The translations under genes were made by a program, and so were the position numbers. A DNA stretch of 64,000 nucleotides. Origin: Polytrichum commune (lineage: Eukaryota > Streptophyta > Polytrichopsida > Polytrichales > Polytrichaceae). Positions 47,895 to 60,620 of this stretch are shown piece by piece (position 1 is the stretch's first letter; every line of letters starts with the position of its first letter). The stretch is taken from NCBI GenBank assembly GCA_950295325.1, contig OX485807.1, positions 7,318,501 to 7,382,500 on the forward strand. Reading direction: 5' to 3'. Under the pieces are notes generated by a model. That model was not told the origin of the DNA. It was given only the letters and a program-made list of their open reading frames with translations, and made no database searches.

Positions 47895-49981
47895 TGTGAG
47901 GCCAAACCCCCCACCCTTAAGCGTCCGTAGTCCGAGTAGTGGGTTTGGGCTCACATTCCTCCGCGGTATTGGATTTGGACTTGGATGAGTCCATAGTGCA
48001 AGGTTCACCCTTCAAGTGGTCTTGGATTTAACTGGAATTTCACTTTTAACAACTCAATGTACGATTTCAATACGTATGTGGAGAATGCACAAGTTAACTA
48101 TGTTATTTTAACCTCCTTATGCTCGGGTGCTATTTTGTCTTTGTTTGCTTCTAACGTCCATCCGGCCGCTTTAGCTACACAAGCCCTTAAGGATATCCCT
48201 CTCCTAAATGGAGTCCGTGCCGTTGACTCTATACTACCACTTGAACTATCACTTGTGTATTCCGTATCGCTACTATAAGAGGTCTCACTTGGTGTCTCCA
48301 TACTGTACATAAGCCTTTAAGTATTAAGAAATACTTATGTGACTTATGTCAATCTCTCCCTCGCTCCTTTGGTCTTTGCTTCCTTTGTCTTGCCATCGCG
48401 AGAGTGCTCCACATTCTCCATTAATTTGTGCACGTGGTTTATTTTTAAAGAGAGGATGCAAGTGTTAAAAAAAACACTATTCTCTATAGTCAATCTCAAA
48501 TACATTTACTTGTGAAAGCCACACATAACACTAACTAGCATAATGTAACTAACTACTTGTCTATGAGCTAATTAGGTAGGCTATCTACTAAGCTCCTTCA
48601 TGAACCCATCTCTTTACTTTCTAATTACATAAACCCAGCTCCTTCATAAACCCAGCTTCTTAGCTTCTAACTAAACAAACCCAGGTCCTTCATAAATCCA
48701 GCTCTTTACTTTCTAACTAAACAAACCCAGCTCCTTCATAAACCCAGCTCCTTCATGAACCCACAACTTTGTAGTTGTAATCCCCAACTACCTCACTAAT
48801 TATTCAAGCCCTTAACTAATCTTCCTACCTAATTTCCCTAATTCTACTAACAACCCCTTTCTAATCACACAATTCTTCTCTAATCCTAAAATCCTAAAAT
48901 CCTAGAGAGGAGAGGGGGAGAGAGAATTTCCTAACTTCACTAAGACTAACTAATCCACACAAGTATATTTTTGCACTCATCACAACATCAAGTGCTCAAC
49001 TCTTAAACATGGAACTTGCAACCACGTGTATTCAAAACATGAACTTTAAGTACCACAAATTGGAATCATGAATTAACTTTAAAATCCTTCACGTCAACAC
49101 TAATTCTACCAAGAGGTCAAGCCCTCTTCAAGGCTAACAAGCCTTGGCTCTCAAACTAAAAACTAAGCACACACATGTGCTCCAATATGGCTTCCCACAC
49201 CCACACTTATAACTCGTGGGGTGCCTTGGAGCACAAAGGAAAGAGAGAGGATGAGTGAGGGAAGAATGAGGGATTATATAGTAAGCTTGAGGGGGTGAGC
49301 ACCCTCAAGGCTCACGATAAGCCCTTGAGATTTCCTCCTACTTAGTAGGCGCCAATCCTATCTTCTAAGTCTTCCTCCCTCAAATGATCAACAAGGATCC
49401 TAATTCGAACATTTAACTAGCCTTGGCTTTCTACCTACCACACTTTACCAAACTTGGGATGCTTCAACCCAAACTTAGCCTCCTTCGCTTTCCGCCGCCA
49501 TAACTTTCTCCCCTTACTTTCCCAAATCGTCGCTCACCACTTAATTCAAACCACGATGCTTAACTCGTGATTTGATTGGTGCTTTGAGAATTTGCTTATC
49601 CTCCACCTTGCATTCTTCCTTGGGCCTTCCCCATTAAGTGGCCATGATGAGGTGGTCCACTTGTGCGCTCCATGTGATCCTCCATTCATCCCAATTCGAA
49701 TGCACTTGCCTCTTGAGTCACTTTGGTTGTCTCCATCCATTTGTACTAGCCTACTCACTAACTACTCAATCCAAGTTCTCCTTACCTATCCTCATTCACT
49801 CAAATCCTTCCGAAGGTAAAAACACAATAACAACTCACATCCTAGTCTCTTACAACATGGTACTTCTAAGACTAACATTTCACTCTTTTTATATTTTTGT
49901 GAAGTAACATGCTACTTCAAAGTGCATCAACTAACGTTTCAAGGGTCTAAGACTAAATGTGGGCACCCTTTTGGGCTCACA
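47895..49981. mobile_element. LTR-like insertion (probable solo LTR) with 5-bp target duplication
   Basis: The 2,087-bp insertion begins TGTGAGGCCAAA and ends TTTGGGCTCACA, so it has TG...CA termini with a 12-bp inverted match allowing one difference. AAGGG flanks both sides (47890-47894 and 49982-49986). The sister repeat copy at 45312 reads CAATGAAGGGAAGAGAAG without an insertion, which shows the empty site. A TATATA at 49275-49280 could be the LTR promoter. No gag-pol or second LTR is seen, so a solo LTR is likely. A TIR element with 5-bp duplication is the alternative, since TTTGGGCTCACA also occurs at 47944. Confidence 0.65.
48595..48770. repeat. Minisatellite within the LTR-like insertion
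   Basis: AACCCAGCTCCTTCATA-type units recur about six times, interspersed with CTTTCTAACTAAACAA. Confidence 0.8.
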
Positions 49982-50730
49982 AAGGGAAGAGAAGAAAAGA
50001 AAGAATAGAGGAGTAGAAAATATAGAATAATTAAATCATAGTTGTGTAGGAGAAGAACATTGCCTAAGGGCAAAGGAGAGTTGATTTTTGGAAATTGGTT
50101 TAGTAAGCTTAGCTAGCAACAAAACTACATACCACTAATGAATTGGCTACGCAATTTACGCCTATTATTATGGTTTGAAAGTTAGCGTGGGTAGAAAATA
50201 TCATGGCACACTATACTTATGTGTGGGTTGAAAATAAGGGTGGCTTATAGATTGATATAATAATCTAATCTAATAATTATAATTATAATATGAAGCTAAT
50301 TTTTGAGAAAATATTACTATATTGTACTATATTGATATCATATAATATCAACCCATGGTATTTCATGTTTTGTAAGAAAAAATCATATTCCTCATTTTGA
50401 ACATATGAAACAATGGGATCAAAAATGGCGTGGGTCAAGGAAAGTTGCATTGACCAAAAATATTGTGGTATAATTATAGTGAGGCACAATAATAGGTGTG
50501 GAGGGTGTAGCTAGGTGGGGTTCACACTTGTGGGTAACTTTGCCTAGCTTTGGAGTAAATTTTATTGATGTTCACCCAATTAGCATTTTGTGACACACGT
50601 CCTACTGAGGTGGAGGCATAAACGTTGATTATTATAGTACAACCCAAGGATTTTTAACTTATGTGCAAATTAGTCTGTGATTGAGACAAACCAGACCTCA
50701 AATTACTTTAATGAGTTAAATAGATTGGAA

Positions 50731-50826
50731 ATTTTTCTTTTTCTTTTTGGCACAAATTAAAAAATCAATTACAAGAAAGGAACCAAAATACAACCACCTC
50801 AAGAGGACCGGCGCAAACCGAAGGGA
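50731..50826 (-). mobile_element. Short 3' retroposon fragment with 14-bp target duplication
   Basis: A 96-bp insertion starts with a T-rich tract (ATTTTTCTTTTTCTTTTTGG), that is, a degenerate poly-A tail on the minus strand. It is flanked by TAAATAGATTGGAA (50717-50730) and TAAATAAATTGGAA (50827-50840). The sister copy near 46760 lacks it. The TTGTAATTGATTTTTTAATT-like end (minus) suits a 5'-truncated LINE or a SINE. Confidence 0.6.
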
Positions 50827-51300
50827 TAAATAAATTGGAATGAAGTAGTCTAAAATCTATAGAGGCTTTGCTTTAATTACTTACAATGCTTCTGAGAAGT
50901 ATGTGGAGACAAGAACAAGAATAGAGAAGGAGAGAGGGTGAAAGGTGAAAACATGAAAACGTGAAATGAAATAGCATGTAGGCCAAAGGTCATAATTCTT
51001 AGTCGATTTGACATTGGAATTTGCTTCAATGACCTTGAATTTTTTGAGATGCATCGGCCACAACATTAGGGAACAAGTTTCCATAATGAAAGGGTTAGAG
51101 ATACCTTCATATATGAGAATTCCATCTTTCCCCAAGGTGGAGGGTGCAAATGCTAATTATGACTATTGAGTCCGAGAACTATTATGTTGAATCAAAGTAG
51201 TTTCGACAAGGGGTGAAATATTACAACTTGCTATATTTAGTTTGAATTTAGATGCATTAATCACAAAACTATGAGGGGGGGTACTCTCCCCTCCCACCCC

Positions 51301-52500
51301 CTTGAACAACATGCATGTCAATATCAACTTATTTGCTACATCAACTTCATCACATACCAAAGCCTTCCCTAGAATTTGTATGGTTCCATAAATAGGGTGG
51401 GATGTGTGTTGGTATAATACCATACACATATTTTGACATCTAGATTCAACAATGAATTTATGGACAACAATGTTTTAAAAAAAAACAATTGAGACAAATG
51501 GTCAAAAGCCGTTGCCAAGAATTTGCAACAAACGGGAAAGACACACCCACTTAGAAGGAAGAAAAGCCCCTAAAATGTGTTATATTACCGTGTAATAGAA
51601 TGCACAAACCCAAGAGTCACTTAGCCAAGGACAACCCCCAAACCACCCAAAAAACCCAAGAGATAGGGAAGAAGAAGAGAATAAAAGACAAAGAATGAGA
51701 TAGTCAAATTCGGGCCACAAATTCCAAACCTATCTAATATGCTAGTTCCACTTAATCACCAACTGATCCCTCCTCCAAAGGACCCATGAGCCCTCCAAGT
51801 TTCATTTTGCAAGAGAGTCGTGGCCTGCTAAATGAATGATAAAGAATATCATACCTTGGGTAGGTTAAGTTTATTCTTTGCCTCCTTGACATTCATAGAA
51901 AATGAGCAAGATTTGAGAAAGATTTTGTCATTTATTTGGACCTCTGATACTATATAATGTGTGTTGGCACCCACAATATCATCCCCAATGTCTTTCATCT
52001 GAAATATTTCATTAATAGCATGGCCCTCATATTTTACCACAATTAGTGTAAGTTTTGTAGATAGAAAAATAAAATAATGACTATGAGCATATTGATTTTA
52101 TTTTACCAACATGGGGAACTAAGTTATCGTAATAAGGCTTTATTCATCTAAAGATATGGCATGACAATGTTAAGGATATTAAGGAATGTGGGTAGGTGAA
52201 TAGTCGGCACCCATTCATTAATAGTCCCAATGTTTTTAGGGTGGAAATTGATAATGTGGTCCACAATATCTACCATAAATAATGTACATCATTTTTGGTA
52301 ATTAGGACCACTCCCTGTTTGAAATTGCAAAATGAAATATTTTTTTACTTTTAATGTCATAAATGAAGTACATATAGGTAGTGCAAACGTTATAAAAAAC
52401 ATCTAAAAAAAATTACATTCTAAGTTATGTTAAATCTTTTTCTTCTTCTCAAGTGGTTGTTAGTTTGGAGGCTGGTGGGTTGGGGTCGCGATGGGATTTC
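51301..52500. other. Non-coding stretch with weak repeat traces
   Basis: No gene is supported. Parts at 51940-52050 and 52190-52280 resemble the TAGTGTGGCCCAC family in a decayed state. Confidence 0.45.
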
Positions 52501-53930
52501 GTTTCCCAACACCTACAATAGGAAAAGGGGGGGGGGTGCGATAAAAACATGCCTCCTATAAATTTGTTGCCAATTCATTATGCTTTAATTTCAGTAGATT
52601 AATTTGGAGTCATTAACATTGATTATGGTGTTGCTTTTACTATAAATATTAATGTGATTTATTTTATATATAAAACCCATGTGCTCTATGCCATGTAATC
52701 AACATTTTTGCCGTTCCCTTGGTTGGTGCTATGAAACATCAACAATGGCGGGTGCCTCGGTTCTCGGCTACAAAGTGGAGGAGTTGGTTTTGAAAAGCTA
52801 AGTCTAAGTCGTAAGTTAGTTTTGAAAAGCAGTGAGAAGTCGGACGACTTACTTGAGGATTGGAGGCGAATCCGTTGTTGTGTAAGTTGATTGCAGATGG
52901 ATTGAAGAATCATCATTTGGTCCTTACATGGTACTACAAACCACCGGCTAATACGGGAGGTTAAGATCACCCACTAAGATGAACTGTCAAACCATTTGAT
53001 TTCCTAACACCTACCAAGGGGGTAACAATAAAACCTGACCAACATGTATTGGTTGTTGATTCATCCCAATTTACGTTTATTAGACTAGTTCGGGGTCTTT
53101 TGAATTTATTTAGGGGTTAATTTTATTATTAATCAAAATAATGGGGCTCTACAATAGTATTTTCACCCTCCCCTCCCCCAATTTGCCTTCCCTTTCGGTA
53201 GGTGTTATGAGCATTCGTCCTACAGGGACTATAACCTGATCTTACCACTTAGTGTTTTGTTTATGATATTTAATTCCATAAGCCAAATATTCCCACTTAC
53301 CCTACATTGAATTTTATCCAATGGTTACATTAATTGCCATGATGTTTATAATCAATGAATCGTTCATCGCTTTTGGACACCCATGGCTCCTTCAATGGTT
53401 GCAAAGTTATGTATGGCTTGTTATTGGTTGTGGAAGCAACTTGAGAATATCAAATTTGGTTCATAACACCTACCATGGGAGGTTCGACCAAAACATGCCG
53501 TTCCCAAGTTTGTTGTTAAATTGATCCCACTACCCCAATTTAGAAGTCTATTCAAATTTCAACAAAAACATTTGAGCTATACAATGGTTTTATGAATTTT
53601 CACCCTTCCCATGGTAGGTGTCATGAAACTTTCAGCCACTATGTAAGGGATTCATGTAATCTTACCATTGCTTTGTTTATGGCTTTAGTGTCACTAGCCA
53701 AACAATTATCACTATATTAAGGTATATGCAAATATTATATTGATTGCCATGATGCTTCCAATTAGTGAATCATCAGCCGGTTTTTTCCACTTTCAACTTA
53801 TTCTTCAGTGATTGTGAGGTTAAAACTAGTGTTGGTTTTGTATAGGTGAATGCATGGTATCAATAAGTAAAATCAATAAGGGTATCAAAGAACCTACCGT
53901 GGGTAGAAATTTGTAACAACCTCTGAAACA
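52500..53930. repeat. Tandem units of about 470 bp with internal inverted motifs
   Basis: Blocks such as CCTAACACCTACCA, AAAACATGCC, TTTGTTG and CCCAATTTA recur starting near 52515, 53005, 53467 and, partly, 53885. Each unit also ends in the complement of its start, for example ACACCTACCATGGGAGG at 53467 and CCCATGGTAGGTGTCATG at 53608, so units can fold back. Confidence 0.6.
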
Positions 53931-54511
53931 TTGATATTTGGTGAGTTTGTCGAGGTGAAAAACTCTTTGTATGCATAAGTTGGGGTCAATGCCGTTCTAA
54001 ACCAAATTAATACTAGGGCAATTTTACCTAGATATGAAGATTCTTGCATGATACATATACCCAAATGGTATCAAAAACAAAAACTACCATAAAGACCCTT
54101 ACCCTACTGGTATCAAAAAATGTGGAATTCATATGGATACACGAACCATAATATTTAAAAGAAAAGAATAAAAGGCAATACTAGTCCAACATTGGTGTAT
54201 ATACCTAACAATGTGTTATTGGTGGTGGGGAGTTTCTCAAGAGTACCTATATTGACAGATGGTTTGGCATATCAGCGGTTTCTTACACCCAAGATTTTCA
54301 AGGGTTATTTGCTTGCTTTTCTTATTTGAACACCTATATTTGATTGGTGTACAGTTTAGTGAGGATCAAACAACAAACATCGTGAAGACGCATGTTTAAA
54401 AAAAAAAAAAAAAGTGGACTACGTCTTCAAACCTGACTAACTACTCCACACTCAATTGTGAACACAATTGAGAGGACCTTTGTACTCAAATAAAGAGTCA
54501 ACAAATATGCA

Positions 54512-54841
54512 CTTCCGATAACCATAACTAAATGAGGGGAGATCCAACGGTTGTCGATGGCTCATCCAAGAGTTGCTAATGAACCATGCTTCGACGTCTA
54601 AATCCAGTCCGTAGAAGTCGGAGAACATGACAAAATGGACCGAATAACACCCATGATCTACCCACCTCACCTTCCGATGACCATAACTAAATCAAGGGAG
54701 ATCCGATTTTCAATCCGATTGTTGTTGGAGCTTCGTCGTATATTTGCTAACGAAACATGGTGCGGTGTGTGCATGTAGTCGTTAGAGTCCGGAGAGCATG
54801 GGAAAGCGGACGGAACAACACCCACCGTCTAGCTTAGCTTA
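54512..54841. repeat. About 165-bp tandem duplication
   Basis: Copies 54512-54670 and 54671-54841 share ACTTCCGATAACCATAACTA, GGGGAGATCC, TTTGCTAACGAAACATG-like and GGAGAACATG blocks. A (TTAGC)4 repeat follows the second copy at 54833-54853. Confidence 0.75.
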
Positions 54842-54853
54842 GCTTAGCTTGTG

Positions 54854-57404
54854 GGGAGTTCGAGAATACGGGTGGGAGCAAGATGACAAGGCTGGTGGCG
54901 ATTGAATGAGGCTGCTTGATGGGCCTGGTGAGGTTCAACTACAAAGATTCAAGCCCGCCTGCCACATACTAGGCTTTGGGAGCTTTTGGACACACAAGGG
55001 CCGATGACTGGGTCGGTCGGTGGTCGATCGATTGATCGATCGGTATGTATGTAAGTATATATGTATAATATGATGGAAGAAGTTGTCTATATGTATGTTT
55101 GTGTGTGTGTACGTGTAGGTATATACGCTTATTGCTGCTGCTGTTGCTCCTGCAGGCCAAGGATTCAGGCCACAGATTCGTGCTGTCTACGTAAACCCAT
55201 CCATTAGCAAGGTGAAAACGCAGCGAACTATTTTATGTATCGAAAACAACTACCGTTAGTATGTTTACGACTTCCGCACTACTGTAGTTAACCTATTTGT
55301 AGGAAAGCTGACTTTTTTGGAAGTTATATTTGAAAAGTTTCAAAAATTGATATGGGAAATTTTGATTTACCCATTACTTTTGGGATTGTCGAGTCTAAAA
55401 ATATAAATTGTAATAATTGATCGTTTATATATATCCAAGATCCGGAAATGGCATTAGAGCCCCCGGATTAGTCTAATTGACTCCATTTAGAATGGATTGA
55501 ATCTCAACCTTATAGGAGTTTTGTTTTGAATAGAGCCCCCTCTTAATGTGTTATATATTTTTATACACACACACACACACACATTTAGAAAGGGTTTCAC
55601 TATATTACTAACAATTTGGTAATGGCTCACTAATGGATGTTAGGTGGATTAGGCCATACAACGGATGGACAGGCGCCAATTCCATATGATTCAACAAAAA
55701 CACTATGCACGTAATTAAAGAACTATGTAGAGAATATGTTGAACAATTTGACATTTCTTGAGTGAGGTTAACTCTTATGACAATTCCAAATGCTAATCCA
55801 AAAACACTTAAGTCAATAGCATAGTTTTCCATCTCTAATGTTGTATCACAAATGAGTATTATTCATCATAAAAGTGTGATGACTGCCATACCAAGTTTTT
55901 GTGCCATTCATGTAAGTTTATTATGAAACTGTTGAGAAAAAGTGTTGATGGACAATTAACATTATAGAACTAGCATTAGAGGACCCCCAATTAATACAAG
56001 AGACGAAGTTGAGATTCATTAAATTAAACCTATAGGAGGCGTGTTTGCACTAAACTCCTCACATATTAGTGACACCAACCTTGACCCGTATATTAGTGTA
56101 GATGGTTCTTAATCGAAGAATGAACTTAAACTATACATCTAGATTTGAGTGGTACGTGATTAGGTGTGAATCTAAGAACCGACATCAAAAAGACATGTGT
56201 TTAAAGAGATTGGACTACATACTCAAAATAGGTTAACGATTCTAAGAGCAATAGTCAACAGAAACCGAGGAGACGTAGACGACCACTTAATGAGCAGGAT
56301 AATCTCTCCTCAGCTTTGAGAATGAAATAAGATATTCAAACGAGCTCCAAGAGTTAATATGAAGTAAATGGCTGCTACAGGCACGGTTTCGATTTGCTAA
56401 TCATCTTTGCATCAATTGTGTGTTTCATATCGTGCGAGAAGTCAAGGGTGCAGAGACAATAGCACACGTCTACCTTTCCTTAATTGGAGTACAAGGTAGT
56501 TTAAATTACAGCTTTCTGGCTGGCCAGCCGGCCGGCCGGCAGCCTAGCTATTCATCAGGCTGTGTGAAGCTAAGTATGTTCTGTTCTCATGATGCGTCGT
56601 CTTCATTCATGTCCCTTACTTACTATACAAACAACAAGATAAAACAACGGCCGTGACCCTTGGGCCAGCCACAACAGCACTGAGATTCTCTCTCACTAAA
56701 GCCGAGCACACATGCCATTAAGCGCATATTAAGCAGCAGCCCTATGGGTTTTATGATCTAGCAATGACGAAATCTGGAGCCTGGTAACTCCGCAATCGCA
56801 GGGCACACACACCCAAGCTTGGCCACAACCATGCATGCATGCATGTGTGTGTGTGTGTGTGTGTGTTTGTGTGTTTTTGTGTACCTTTCCCTTTCCTGTC
56901 CCACCATTGGCCTGCGGCTTGAAGAGAAGCTGGCATTTTGTTTCTAACAGGGGATAACGAGCCTTGTTTTGGGAGATTTGCAAATGTGGAGAGTGGATGG
57001 CCGATAGAGTTTTTGGATGTAGCCTACGTGGCTAAACTTAGATGTATGGAGAAGTGATGTTGGACGACGTTGCATTACTTTGTTTCACAAAATAGCTAAA
57101 GCATTGTAATATTCGAAGAAATAATATCCGGAAGAGGAACGAACATAAAGTAGAAACTTTGGGCAATATAGTATATGTAAAGATTTGGCTAAGGCTATTA
57201 CGAAAGTAATGGATTTATGGCAAACAATCAAAAATAAATAAATGAAAATCTGGTGGGCCGGCAAGAGTTTCTGTAAGAGCGCACCGCAGCCATCATGAAT
57301 GTTGAATTACATTTCCTAACATGACTCTTCAAGGTGGCTAGCACAAAGAAATAAAAGAAAAAAAGAAAAAAAACCAAGCAATTGGGATTGGCCATTCCCA
57401 TCTA
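54854..57404. other. Non-coding stretch with microsatellites
   Basis: No gene is supported. Simple repeats: GATC/CGAT-rich at 55008-55045, (AC)9 at 55565-55582, GGCC/CCGG-rich at 56520-56543, and ATGC followed by (TG)12 at 56831-56866. Confidence 0.5.
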
Positions 57405-60400
57405 TTACAAGTGAAGGGAGGTGCTACACTTGTAGTTTAGATATCCGATAGTAGTCTCATTGAGGTCCAATGCTTGTGGAACCCACACAACTGAAATTGT
57501 GTCAAGCCAGCATGAGAAGAGGTCTGTCATCTCTCTGAACAAATTATACTTCAAACATTTGCTAAGGTTCTCATATATCTCGTAGAGCTTGGTCTCGCAA
57601 ATGTTGACAACTCCCAAATAGTCACACATAAATATGTTATTCTTTTGTGAGAATTTCACAAGATGGTGAACACTCTCAAGCAATTGGCAAAAGTAGGACA
57701 ATGTGAGAGGAATTTTGGCATCAACTAGCATGTCAAAAGTTACCTTTTGCAAGTTCCCTCACATTGAAGGTGCCAAACATATCTATTGAATCCACATACA
57801 TTTTGTGGACCAAGTCGCAATACTATGACATTACATGTAGTCTTGGTTTTTGTTATATGTTAAAACAAAACAACAAACAACTCAAGGTATTAAATATCAA
57901 GGAAGACTGATATAGTGTTTATAAGGATTATTGTCACATTGGTTTAAAGAATTCTACGACAATCTAAGATTCTTTCTTCCGAATCTCCATTTCGTAAGTT
58001 CATTACCTATTCTTTACCCTCTTAAGGTTCATTTGTGCATTTCTTAATCATGTATGAGTTTGTCCTATCTGGCAACTCCTATAATTTGATGACATGCTTC
58101 TATTTTGGTCATTAAGTTATTTTAAGCTTTGGCAATAGTCTTTGTATTGGCAATTGTCTTCTGTGTTGGCCATAGTCTTCCAAAGGAGTGTCATCCATTT
58201 GGGTTAGTAGTCTTTCCCCTAATTAGGGCAATCTTTAATTAAATCCAAATATAAAGAAAATTGCCATCTTCATTTCCTTTATCTTCATTATGTTCCAATT
58301 CAGAATTCAATTATCTTCATTGCCACACAACACACAAGGGCTTGCTCAATTTTTGCAATATCTCTAAAGCAAGCATCTACCTATCTACCTATCTATCTAT
58401 CTATCTATCTATCTATATAGGGTATAGTCATTCTAACATAAGCTAATTAGCTTCATTGCCTAGCCTAGCCTAATTCAAATCATCACACAATCTTGTCTAA
58501 AATTGTATCAAAGTATGTTCTTTGTCGACTAGACTATTTGCCAACCAAATATCATCATTAATCCCAACTCTCCATTGGGTCTAGTCAATCCCTTACATGT
58601 CTTAGTCATCATAATCATAATGACATATAACAATATAATTATAACGACTCCACAATAGTTTCTTCACCAGAGTTCATCGCCTTTTTAATTGAAATCTTTC
58701 TCTCTCTTTCTCTCTCTCAAAACCCTCTCTTGAATCACCCTCCCATAGGTATTCAAATACGACTTTCCAACTATGCTTGTTGGCACTATTTAGATTGCTA
58801 CCACATATTGCTCTTCGGTTGTATTATCTTCTAAATGCTCTGGTTCTGTCTCAAGAACTATGCATACGATTATTGTTAAAGGTGCAATGGCCCAAGGTAT
58901 AGACATTACATGTACCAAGTAGTTCATAGCTTCTTTCTCTCTCTATCACTCATATCTTTGGCGCCATGCCTCTCTCTCTCATATTGTTGCTCTTGGATTT
59001 TTATTTGCCATGGCTATAGTCAAGATATTTCCTCCGAAGACCTTCTTTAATTAACATAGGTTGCAGCTCTTCAACTTTGATTCCACTTTGTTCCTTTCAC
59101 ATGTAAGACTATAGTCTCTTTCCAACTCCTTATCTATTGAGTGTCAACATTCTTATCTCTCATGCTTTATTCGATGACTTCTCTGACATTGCAATAACTC
59201 CAATCACTAGACTCATAAACAAGATCTTGCTTGCAACTTGTAGATTCATTCCAATCACAAACAACTGCACATTGAGTTCATCATCAGTCCTTCTAGCCAA
59301 AACTTCTCAATCACAACTCCATATATGGTGTTCATTCCCCTATCACAAGCGGCAATGTCACTTACTCTAATTTCTATTTACTTTTTAGCATCACATTAGA
59401 CTCTACAACATTTTTGCCTATGACCTATCTTTGTATGGCTATGGCTTAGCATAGTTAACGAGAAGTGTCTTCATCCTCTTCTGATTGTCTTTTTATCCCA
59501 TCAAAGGTTGCACGTAGTTACAACCTCCCAAAACTACCTTTCCAAACTATACCCTATTAACTTACTCTAAAATGTCTTTCATCTACTATTTCATCATCTA
59601 CTAAGTATTTTCCTACTTACTAAAATGCTATGGCTTAAAAGAAATGTATTACATTACCATTTTTAAGGGTGATAACATACTTAACCATATAGTATTCACA
59701 TTGCAAGTGATTTCTAGGCCTCAATGTGTATGACTCCAACAAGTCTAGTAAATTCCAAGTGCCTCTACGGAGAGTTTACAAAGTATTTGTACAATCAATG
59801 GCACAAATCCTCAATTTTTGTCATCATGGACACATGACTTAACGTACATATGGCCAAATTTGTGTGGTGGGACACACATACAAGGCCCCTTTTCATGTGG
59901 GGTGCCGCCATCTTTTGCAAAACCTTGGAGTCACCACAAATTAGCCACCTTACATCAAAGCATACCGACCCACATTAGAAACACGAGACACATAATATTT
60001 AAAGACCAAAAAATAAATCAAATTTAAAGGCCATGGACCAGCCACTACAAGAAAGACTCCCAAGAGCAAGTAGAACAAGACTAGGCACATCGAATTCAAG
60101 GAGCATTAACAAACAATTGAAGAGGAGCCGAAACAACCAAATTATTTACCAGGAAGACAAGGGCACTATCTTAAACCCCCATACACTACGAAGGCATCCA
60201 CAATTGAGAGTAATAGTGTTGAGGCACTAGCGCCCTCACTTAGGCGTGCAAGGGATACCAAATGAGGAAATCTGTAGAAATTCTCAACTAAGTACTGGCG
60301 CAAACTAGTCGTGACCTCGTCGCAAATCATTGTGTTATAATTTTGTAGTTGCCAACACCTCCTTAGTTGAATTCATAACTTGGTTGTGGAGGTAATTGGC

Positions 60401-60620
60401 AATGAGCCCACCAACATTGTCTCCCCAATGTGTTGGTTTACTCAAGTGTGAAATCTTTAAGAAAGCCACCTTTCATACGCTCAAACTCCAACATGGGTTG
60501 GCCATGTTGGAGTGTGTGAAAAACCGTGGCAAACTCAACAATCATCTTGGCCTTGTCACCAATAATTGAATTCATGGCGGACCTATGAGAATAAGTGCAA
60601 GTGGTTAGAAGATTGTAGAG
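57405..60620 (-). pseudogene. Decayed hAT transposase related to the one at 1973-5070
   Basis: Pieces in the expected order on the minus strand align by eye with the intact-looking transposase. About 60430-60595 reads VEFATVFHTLQHGQPMLEFE (compare VQFATLFQILKDGRPMLEYE), then hits a stop. About 60190-60325 reads ICDEVTT and FPHLVSLARLSEGAS. About 59826-59925 reads LVCVSHHTNLAICTLSHV (compare VHCMAHRCNLAFKTLSQL). The 115-codon frame at 57405-57752 has VKFSQKNNIFMCDYLGVVNI (compare ITFSQKRDVFICDFIGAVKV). Frameshifts, stops and a gap of about 2 kb show it is dead. The stretch 57753-59825 may be an insertion or a grown intron. No hATC end was found. Confidence 0.7.
58372..58420. repeat. (ATCT)n microsatellite
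   Basis: About 11 tetranucleotides with one or two ACCT variants. Confidence 0.9.

Larger units (their letters stand above)
43995..51300. repeat. Array of decayed copies sharing the distal transporter upstream sequence
   Basis: Ordered blocks recur in one orientation: AGCTTTGGGGTAAT with ATTGATGTTCAC, then AAAGACCTCAAATTACT, then GGCTTTGCTTTGG with TTACTTACAATTT, then CAATGAAGGGAAGAGAAG, then GGAAGTCAGTTTAGTAAGCT with AGCTAGCACC and CTACATACTACATT. Copies or parts lie at about 43995-44350, 45030-45490, 46590-47065, 47645-47894 with 49987-50175, 50510-50960 and 51120-51300. No coding frame is shared among them. The copy nearest the transporter contains only the last three blocks. Confidence 0.7.

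Noticed and set aside
48098-48310. Possible gag-like frame (serine-rich, minus)
   Set aside because: No zinc knuckle, protease or polymerase motif follows, and it lies within the LTR-like insertion.
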